DNA from: Aplysia californica
Lineage: Eukaryota; Mollusca; Gastropoda; Aplysiida; Aplysiidae
Length of the DNA stretch: 64,000 nt
Direction of reading: 5' to 3'
NCBI RefSeq assembly: GCF_000002075.1
Contig: NW_004797331.1
Span: 1,504,770 to 1,568,769, forward strand
Positions 56,110 to 64,000 of this stretch are shown here, one piece after another. The stretch's first letter is position 1. Each line of letters opens with the position of its first letter. Below the pieces are notes generated by a model. The model was given only the letters and a program-made list of their open reading frames with translations. It was not told the origin of the DNA and ran no database searches. A program made the position numbers and the translations under genes.

Positions 56110-59100
56110 ATGACAGCTTCCTCTTCGACTCGGCTTCCCCCTCCTGATCCAGTGACTATCCTATGCGACGCCCGGCGACTGGGAGTTTATTCACTGATAT
56201 TTGGACCACAAGGCACAGTTCATGAGATGAGCCTTTTTTCCGGTCACGAAGAGGGCCTGGTACTTAATTCATTTTTGTCTTTTAAGCTAGCTATACTTTG
56301 ATAGCAGACAAAATCTACAGCAGTTCTACACAAGGAAGTTTTGAGTGTACTGACATGGGTAATGAAGTAGCACATAATTTAATCAAATCAATATAAAAGC
56401 ATGACAAGAAGTGTTTCTTTCCAATCCACTCCATGGTTCACATGGTTGGAAAGACTAAGGTGCCTCTCGTAAGTTAAACATCTCAACTCTCCATCTTTAA
56501 AATCTTTTGTTTCTTTTGGCCTATTTTACTTTTTTCCTCACACTGAGTGACTGGTATCTCTTCAATGTGTTTCTTTTTACTCTAGCTATGCTTTTTCTCA
56601 TTTTTTTTCTTTAAATAAAACAGCTAGTGTTGCTTTTAAAGGTGTTGACTGTTGACTGAATACTTCACGTTATCAGTATTGATGAATTATACAGCACAGT
56701 GACTATTCAATAATTCGTGACTTCCTACCCTTTTCTGGCTTCCCATCATCTCTTTCTTGTGAAGCACATTGCTCTTGACTTTGCATATTTCTTTATACAG
56801 TTGGGGTCAAGCTTAAATTGAAATAAATACGTAAACACTGTGCATGCAATAAAGATCATGCAATACAGGTCTATATATGGAGAAGAAAAAAAGCAGACCC
56901 TTTGAAGAAAAGAGTTGAAGAATCTTTACATGTTCGACATACATTGTTCCATTTTTAAGCCTTCCTATTTTTTGACAATAGAAAATAAGGATTCGTCTTA
57001 TTGTGGATCAATGATGGAGATCTTAAGAACTTTGGGTTTGCTTTTGTATTTTGAAAACCGGTTTGCTTTTCACAACTGCTTATGCTATCCAATGCAATCC
57101 CATTTTGTTGTGAAAATTGGGATGTGGCAGCATGCTAAGATTTTTGTTGTTGCAAAACTGTCTTTTGCGCTGAGAAAACAGAAAACTTCTTTCTATTAGG
57201 CCTATTATGATAATATTCCTGCTTGCAGATCATTGAATGGAGCTTGGTACGAAATCGCCCAGAGTGCTCATGGAATGCCCATGGTGGCACAGTGTTGTGG
57301 ATGGACATCAGGAGTATGGACGGGAACTGTTTCTTGTTTTCGCAAGGTAGAGATGGCACCATCAAGGTCTGGTCTTGCAGTTGCGGTTTATGGACTCCAC
57401 AAGGTATGGCACTAGAAATTTCCGCTGCGTCTCATTACACCGCAGCTTGAATGAAGTGTAACAGTTGGAACAATTTTTATCATTTCCCTGTTCCTGACTC
57501 ATTGTTAAGGGCAATAGCCTCAGATGCATGGAACAGAATGGAACTGGTTGATGTTGAGATATGATGCTTACATCATACAAAAATACAGTGCACGGCGCAC
57601 GAAATCAGCCGAAATCGCGCCTTTTAGTTGCACCGCAGCTCCCGCTGTCCGGAGGTAATTAATCTCCCGGCCCGGTACTTGTTGACCTTTTTTATTGGGG
57701 TCATTCGACCTCATCGCACCGTTATAAACTGGGATGCGTTCTCGATAAAATTGTCTCATTTACTACCTGAATTGTAGTTGTGCCGTTAGACCCACCAAGT
57801 AGTTTTAATTTATAGACTTTAGCAACACCATTTCTCCTCCTCTTAAAGAAAGTCCCAGTCTTCTAAGTTTTATACCAAGTGTTCCACACATGTCTGTTTG
57901 CTGCATGTGTAACACGCTTTTCTCATTTCAAACTGAGGATAAATAATCATTTATTGCAACAAAACGGTGCATTGAATTTTTTGGGATTAGTATGTGCGTG
58001 TTCAGTAACAAATCCTGTTTTAAGTGTGTAAATTTCAGTACTACCGCAGTTGTGATTGTTAAGCTACATCGGATTATTGCGTTGGGCCCGCGAATTTACT
58101 CACATTATTGCTGTATAAAACAATGACCTTAAAATGGAGCACACCCCTGAAAGTCATGTATCCGCTTTAGACAGTCTGTTTAGAGTGTACGGAAGACTGA
58201 ACATTACAGGGAGGCAGAGAAAATCCTTTAAAAAGCCGTATTTATGTTCGGAAATAGCCAGTGATCTCTTCCTTGTGTTTGGGTGGAATATCAAAGATGA
58301 CATTAGTGACAAACACTCCAAATTTATGTGTTTGAAATGTTATAAAACGATCTATGACGCTAAACTTCGAAATAGTGCAGTGTCCCTACAAACATTTGGT
58401 GTGCTTACATTGAAGACTGTGATGCGAAAACATACGCAGTCTGTGAACAGAAAAAAAAATTGCTCTCTCTTGGCTGTGCCACAGTAAAGCAACGTTACCC
58501 CCAGTCTTCCTACAGCAATCAAGAAACATACACATACCAAGCTAGTCCTAGCACCAGCATTTCTGAGACAGACACAACCACACAGAGTACATGTACCCGT
58601 GCTCTCAGCACACTCAACTCAAAAAAGACCCACACACAGTACAAGTCAGAATTGCCACACCAACCCTCAGTCTGTTTACCCAGTCAGTGACCAACACATA
58701 GATGTACAACATGCAGAGACAATGATTCAGGACATGTGTGTATACATAATAATAAAACCTATAGAGCCTTCTCAATAATTTGTGAGGAGTTAAATAAGGG
58801 AAATGTGTGGATATTTACGGCAAAGTGATGTATAGATCAACCATTTTCAGGTTACGGAAATTGCGGTAGCAGTGAAATTTGGTGAGTAGATAGCCTTAAG
58901 TATTACGTTTATGTCCCTCAAAGATGAACTTATCCTGATGCTCAGTTTTCTAATTATCGGCGCTCGTTACGTCATAACTGGAAACGCTAACGGGAATCAG
59001 ATATGACCATCTTGCACTTTCTGTTACAACTAAACCGACAAATACTGATTCACTTTGTTTTTGAAAAATCATGGAAAAGGCTTGGAACTTCTGATTCCCT

Positions 59101-61549
59101 CATGCAGTGATATCTTTCTGTCAATATTGTTGCGTTAATTAGCGCTCAATTCAGGATGAAAAATACGATTTTCTAAACCTCCCGCACGGTCATGCTGACC
59201 AAAGAATGCCCATCAAAGGTCAGCGCGGCACTAGCTACCTGAGTTCTCAACTAAAGTATCCTGTTTCTGTGCGCCGTGAGTGGAGTCCGCTTAAACTAAA
59301 CAACACTGCTAATCTGAAAAAACGGTAAATCTAAAGAAAATACAATCCCAGATTTAAAAAAAAAATTTCCTTGTAAGAAACCTATTGATAAACTGAAATG
59401 CTCACATCTCTAAACAGAAATTAATTTTGAGGGTTATAATGTTGTTTAATTCTTCACTAGCAACTCTCAAGTAATGCAAATCATCAAGTCTTATGTGTTT
59501 CAAAATAGAGAAACAGAAGAGAAGAAAAAAAGTCCTGAACACATGTGTATCAATTGCAGACAAGAGAGAAGCATTGCCAATGTTATAACAGATCAATGGG
59601 CATGTAACCCACTTCGTCTGTTGCGTGACCTTTGGTTGGCCATGGCTTATTGTCTATGCGAAACTAGTACACAGAAGCCTTTCACTACATAAGCATGTGA
59701 CGACGGATGGTGTATAATGACGTCCCTGTCATCAGGCTTTCTTTTTCACATCTCTATTTATTCTTGCATCTGTTTTGTGTGACTGTTTGGCAGATTAAGC
59801 AAGTTGACAATGTCGAAGAGAAAGGGCAATGCTTTCTGCCTACAGCTCAATTAACAGTTACTTAAATTCAAAGAGTTAGATGAAAAAAACAACTTTCAAA
59901 AAATGAAATTTGCTGCAAGCATGGCATTCCCAACTCTATGCTGTCAAGAATCATCACTGTATTAACCATTTAGCTCCTAAATGGGGGCTTTCTTGTACAG
60001 TGGGTGTTGCATTCAACGAGAAGTCGGCTCCAACGAGGCAATACTAAATCCCAGATTTTTCCTCTATGTCTCTTTGTTGTATGTTAGCTCCAACGAGGTT
60101 GTAAATAGACCGAAGTCACCACCAAAGCGATAACCAAATAAAAGGAATTAACGGCTCCAAAAGCGAAGAATTCTTCTCCTTTCTCTCCATCTCACACAAA
60201 GCACAAGGCCCATCTTCCATTCCTAATGCGTTGTATTGCTAGATCTAGTGTGCCTCCTAGTACTATATATGGGCCCCAAAGCCAAGAGGATGGGTGAAGG
60301 TTGGCCTACGGTAGGTATGGGAGGGGGTGGGTGGGAACGCGACGCGGGCTGTGTGAAACTGGATGAACTCTGGATGGGTAGGTCTAGATCTAGGTCGATA
60401 CCTTCATTTTTTTCAATTTTCTTTTCTTCCCCTGATCAGAAAATCCAAGGTCCCGCTTATGTAGATCGTATCTAGGCCTAGATGTGAGAGGGTGTTTCCA
60501 CAAGAGAAGTGTTTTTCGAAAAAAACCTATAAAAATACAGAAATGACGGTGAGAACACAGCTCAAACACGCGTACACTGATGCTGTTTGAGATTTTCACC
60601 CTCCAGGGGAACAGCTGTTTTTAATTAGTGGTATGGGTACATCGTGTAATATATAATAACTAGTCTCCCCTTTTTCTTTTCTTTAGCCTTAGTCATGTTC
60701 AACGAAAGGTCGGACCGAACGAGGACAACAAACTGGTCCCGGCAACCTCATTGAATGTGACTCCCACTGTACCATATTACTCAAACTTTCAAAGTATCGA
60801 CAACGTATTGTTTTTTATGTATTTCAGTGGAAGTCCCATCTGCTTCAATGCTGTTCTGTAACAGTTCCCTAGCAGTGACGATGGACAAGTTCACACTGGC
60901 TGCACCGAGTGAACAGCAGGCCACTGTTGACCTCCACCACATTTGTTCATCAGAAAAAAGTCGCCCCTTGTCCGTTTCTTACCACCATTTCCTTCGACCC
61001 GACAGCGAAACGGAGTATGGCATGTGCATGAAGATGCAGTTTTGTCCTGCTGAAGTTGAAGAAGGTGTTTCCAAGTGTCCCCTGCGGCTACTGGTGGGCT
61101 ATGAGAGCGGACAAATAGTTCTGTGGGATGCAGACCAGGCGGTACAACTGAGTCTGCTCCAAGTGTTTGAGGAGCCAGTAATGTGTCTGACTGTGTGGTG
61201 CGCCACTGTCAACAGCCGGCGTGTCGCCCGGGGATGTTGTGGCTCCACTTCCACTGAACTGAAATCGTTTTGTGTTGGGGTGGACACAATAACCACAGAC
61301 AAATCTGTATCAGTCACCAATGCAGGTTTTTCAGATGTCTGCTGTCGAGAGGATGCAAAGATTTTTGCCACTGGTGGGTGGGATAATGCAGGTCGTGTGT
61401 TCAGTGCAAAAACGCTTCGTCCCTTGGTGGTGTTGACCTACCACCAGAAAGGTATTGGTGCTGTGACCTTTTCTCAAAACAACAACCTAGCCTTGGGCTG
61501 CAGAGGAGGCTACATTACAATTTGGGATGTTTATAAAAACACTGGGTGA
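56110..61549 (+). CDS. GNB1L: GNB1L-like WD40 repeat protein, three coding exons
   Basis: WD40 beta-propeller of the GNB1L / yeast Asa1 (ASTRA-associated 1) group, which acts with the TELO2-TTI1-TTI2 network in maturation of PIK-related kinases. Coding exons: 56110-56259, 57229-57403, 60828-61549, phases 0 and 1, GT-AG, giving 348 aa (human 327). The start ATG has a strong context (gccgccATGa). Early segment: PPPDPVTILCDARRLGVYSL then SLFSGHEEGL joined to IIEWSL. The second propeller blade is HGGTVLWMDIRS with SQGRDGTIKVWSC. Exon 3 carries LLVGYESGQIVLWDA, EEPVMCLTVW, and a C-terminal pair IFATGGWDNAGRVFSAKTL and AVTFSQNNNLALGCRGGYIT ending IWDVYKNTG, matching human ATAGWDHRIRVF and LLAAGSKDQRISLWSLY. 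Intron 2 (57404-60827) hosts two DNA elements. The first coding exon may be preceded by a leader exon, since the DNA just upstream is AT-rich. Confidence 0.93.
57591..59278 (+). mobile_element. CAC-ended DNA transposon in GNB1L intron 2
   Basis: The left end reads CACGGCGCACGAAATC and the right end, reverse-complemented, CACGGCGCACAGAAAC; the outer 10 bases are identical. AGTG directly flanks both ends (57587-57590 and 59279-59282), a likely 4-bp target duplication. Termini starting with CAC are shared by the CACTA/Mirage/Chapaev and Transib/RAG groups; a 4-bp duplication would favour a Chapaev-like element. The interior holds a Cys/His-domain ORF at 58134 but no visible full transposase, so the copy is probably non-autonomous or decayed. 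Confidence 0.45.
58134..58690 (+). pseudogene. Degraded Cys/His-domain ORF (RAG1-like N-terminal type)
   Basis: The ATG at 58134 opens a 117-codon frame: SLFRVYGRLNITGRQRKS, PYLCSEIASDLFLVFGWNI, DKHSKFMCLKCYKTIYDAKL. The layout (CRxCG-like start, a C/F stretch, then H-x3-C-x2-C-Y) resembles zinc-binding domains that I recall at the amino end of RAG1-like and related transposon proteins of invertebrates. The first Cys pair appears as Phe and Tyr (FRVYG where CRVCG would be expected), so that zinc site would not form. After a run of nine A near 58450-58458 the reading continues better in another frame (SLGCATVKQRYPQSSYSNQE, Ser/Thr-rich) to 58690, consistent with a frameshift. It lies inside the CAC-ended element. 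The family assignment is uncertain. Confidence 0.4.
59998..60769. mobile_element. pogo/Tigger-like MITE in GNB1L intron 2
   Basis: The ends are CAGTGGGTGTTGCATTCAAC and (reverse complement) CAGTGGGAGTCACATTCAAT, flanked by TA at 59996-59997 and 60770-60771. TA duplications and CAGTG-type ends fit the Tc1/mariner-pogo group. It is 772 bp with no transposase frame. The motif 'tccaacgagg' recurs inside near both ends. CTAGAT hexamers lie at about 60240, 60380 and 60470. Confidence 0.6.
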
Positions 61550-61701
61550 TGTTGATATTTCTGTTACTGAATGAATTACTACCTTTTGTCAGCTTTGAAT
61601 TAAAAAGTTAAAGTACTAAAAGTGCTGCTCACAGGATCAGGCACACTATTAGTAGTACTAGATTTATGCCTTCCTTGCAAAACCAGTGTCTTTCAGATGA
61701 A

Positions 61702-61707
61702 AATAAA
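61702..61707 (+). terminator. Poly(A) signal of GNB1L
   Basis: AATAAA lies 153 bp past the GNB1L stop codon, which would make a short 3'UTR. Confidence 0.5.
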
Positions 61708-61875
61708 TGTACCTGGAGAGTCCCATTTGATTCATATCTTTGTTGTTACACATTTCTTTAGGAGTCACTTTCTGAACTTTCTCCTTGAATTATTCAACTT
61801 TAAGTGTGGTGTCACTAATTTACATTTCAACCATGTTACTCATCACTTCATGCTATGCATTTATTTACTTTATAG

Positions 61876-62056
61876 TGTGGGTGGTTCGCGAGTGCTCTGG
61901 TACCGTTTGCTCCTTCATTCATATTAAACATCTATCTTCCTTCTCTCCTCCTTTTTTGTGTATGTTACTCTCTTGCAACACCTCTAATCTTCAACACTAA
62001 TGACCTAATTGTGTTTCAAGTGCCGTGTAATTTGTAAAACTCCTACCAAAACTATT
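61876..62056 (+). repeat. SINE-A copy downstream of GNB1L
   Basis: 'gtgggtggttcgcgagtgct', 'tttgctccttcattcatatt', 'gttactctcttgcaacacct' and the tail 'tttcaagtgccgtgtaa'. Older than most copies. Confidence 0.65.
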
Positions 62057-63669
62057 TTAAAGTAAAAACCACATGGCTCCACCTTGTAAATAAGCAAGTT
62101 TCCATATACTAAATGATTTAGTGTACAAACCTAGCTAAACTTTGATGGTGTCATGTTCCAGTCTTCTTAAAATGGAGCAAATAGGTCAACTCATTTTTTG
62201 TTCTAAAACCATTGCTGGGTTGAACTGTGTGGTCCTCTAAAAAATCAGGAGTCAGCACGCACTATAAAAGTACTGTTGTGTACTGTACATGTAATAACTG
62301 TTGCAGTGTCTACTCCTATCATTTAAATCAATGGGGGTTTTTTTTGCCAGCTGAACAATAACTTTTCAAGAAACCTGTTGCATATAGAGCTAAAATACAT
62401 CCATTTCTGTTTTCATGCTTAATATAGCATAAGGGGCCAAAGATGAATCATGTCTAAAGGAGCTAGATCAGGACTATGTGTGAAGGATGCTGCATTACCC
62501 TCCAGCGGTAGACTCAGTATTCAGTTAGATTAGTTGTGTGAGGAGTAGCTTTGCACTTTAGTACCCTTCGAGCCAACAATCCATGATACCCGAGATAATC
62601 TTAATTCCTAAGACAATTTCATGAATGATTTGTCCAAGAAGGTTACGAGTCATTGCAACCTTCCTAACTTCGCATTAAAATTTGAGGGAAGCACTTCACC
62701 AGGCTTGTTCTCCAGATTCATCTGCTTGCATTTAAACAAACTGCACTTGTGAAATATCCGAGACTAAAAGTCCAGATACTCCAATTAACCAAAACCAGCT
62801 CGATTTATGCCTGATGAAATTACAAGAAATCCAATGACCTTGCAATGCCAACAACACAAAAAATCAACTAAGAAAGTGGCCCAAGGCTTGAATTTCAGCA
62901 TTTTACTTTCTCCATCTGAGCATGGGCTACCCCAACTTTGGCCTGCTGAAATTCAAGTTGTGTTCTCTCTTCTGTAAAGCTTCATTTTGGTATGAGTAAA
63001 TGGTATACTTGTACCCTCTATGAGCAATACATTTTTTACTGTCTTTCTCATTTCGCCATTAGTGGCCAATCTCATTTTTGCTACTTTTGAGATAAATGGA
63101 AAAAAACTTCAAGAATATTTATGTTCTAATAATGTTAAAACTTGCCATGCCATGCATAAAATGGTATGTTTCTTTTGAGACTGCCAGCACGTTTTTGTTT
63201 CTGTTTGACCAAAACATAGATAGCCCTAGTACCACCAAACAAAGTAAAAGGCTAGTTGCATTTTGGCACAACTGAGTTATGTCATTTTTCGGGCTTGGAA
63301 TGTAGGATGAGCAAGGGGCTGTTCAAATATAATCTGGCACCTGGAGCGGGGGGTCTTTGGCTCCTGTAAGAAAAGTGTAAGAAAGGGGGGGGGGGGTCTT
63401 GAACCAATGTAATATTACACTTTTGTGAGGTGAAAAAATAAGGTAAAAAAGGGTGGCCTTGGTCAGGAAAGGCTGCATGGTGTGCTGAGGCCACAAGGAA
63501 TGTGGAAAATATCTGCTGAGAAGTCTTCCAAAAATAGGTCCTGTTCCGACTTCCTGCTCTGTCTCCTCTTCCTCCACCTCCATTTCTTCCTGTGCCTCTT
63601 CAATGCTGCAATACTAGGAAAATATATCCTTTTTTAAAAAAGTTTGGCCACATCCTGATTGAAATTTGA

Positions 63670-64000
63670 CCAGAAGACTTTCCGATCGGGGAGAATCACA
63701 AACTCAGAATTCCTTCCGTCTATGCCTGTTGTTTGCCAGGCAAAGACGGAAATATTGGGTATAGCGGGCCCACATACGTGGCTATTCGCAGCGCCAAGCA
63801 CAACAAAAGTTCTGCTGAAAGTCACATGGCTGACTTTCAGCAGATCTTGACAGAGGATTGTTTTAAAGAGCATTCCACCAATGGTGACGCAGTAAAGCAT
63901 CTGGTGTTTCTCTCTGTTGATGGTGGCCTTGATGAAGCCCCCAAAAACACCAGAACTCTCTTAATGTGGGCAGCTACCTTCAAACAACTTAACTTGGATG
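63670..64000 (+). CDS. Transposase-like fragment, runs off the window
   Basis: An open frame of 110 codons continues past the window end. It reads FPIGENHKLRIPSVYACC, then NIGYSGPTYVAIRSAKHNKS, then VFLSVDGGLDEAPKNTRTLL and WAATFKQLNLD. I know a family of multicopy invertebrate proteins with the pattern HKLIPSVYA, YSGPTYIAIRSGKH and VDGGPDENP that appears to be transposase-derived; this call rests on memory of that pattern and not on a search. The Asp of VDGG could be a catalytic acid. The amino part of the protein is not recognised upstream. It is probably part of a mobile element, with no clear link to GNB1L. The antisense reading of the same DNA is a shadow. Confidence 0.5.

Larger units (their letters stand above)
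61550..63669. other. GNB1L 3'UTR and intergenic DNA
   Basis: Short 3'UTR, one SINE-A, then unremarkable sequence to the transposase-like fragment. A 12-G run lies near 63386-63397. Confidence 0.5.

Noticed and set aside
63634-63900. 88-codon - strand frame
   Set aside because: It is antisense to the transposase-like frame, whose motifs are on the + strand.

Overview
The window is animal genomic DNA. Introns are long and repeat-rich, splice sites are GT-AG, and there are three host genes that I could rebuild exon by exon. The repeat content (short MITEs, SINE-like repeats with a shared 3' hairpin, many G-runs and CTAGAT hexamers) and the protein sequences suggest a marine invertebrate, most likely a mollusc such as a gastropod. 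That placement is inference; nothing in the window fixes the species.

Layout. 1-9.7 kb holds no recognisable coding exon. It is a nest of non-autonomous DNA elements: two hAT-like MITEs with 8-bp target duplications, a 1.9-kb inverted-repeat element with a second MITE inside it, a tandemly arranged GTGTCTAC family, and microsatellites. 9.75-29.05 kb (+) is a complete 15-exon IMP dehydrogenase gene (514 aa, the same length as human IMPDH2), with a possible alternative 3' terminal exon at 25.9 kb. 29.1-43.4 kb is intergenic. It contains a 424-base assembly gap, a LINE 3' fragment, SINEs and DNA-element relics. 43.47-51.94 kb (-) is a nine-coding-exon NRF1/Erect-wing transcription factor (474 aa), convergent with IMPDH. 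56.11-61.55 kb (+) is a three-coding-exon GNB1L-type WD40 gene (348 aa), head-to-head with NRF1 across about 4 kb that carries NRF-1-like and YY1-like motifs. The last 330 bp hold a transposase-like coding fragment that runs off the window.

The genes act separately: IMPDH makes XMP for guanine nucleotides, NRF1 activates nuclear-encoded mitochondrial and growth genes, and GNB1L belongs to the PIKK-assembly co-chaperone network. The most unusual content is repeat biology. Two SINE bodies share a 3' hairpin whose stem changes in a compensatory way. Three TTAA-flanked MITEs sit inside IMPDH introns. A CAC-ended 1.7-kb element in a GNB1L intron carries a Cys/His-domain ORF. No CRISPR array, rRNA, intact tRNA or LTR-type element was recognised.
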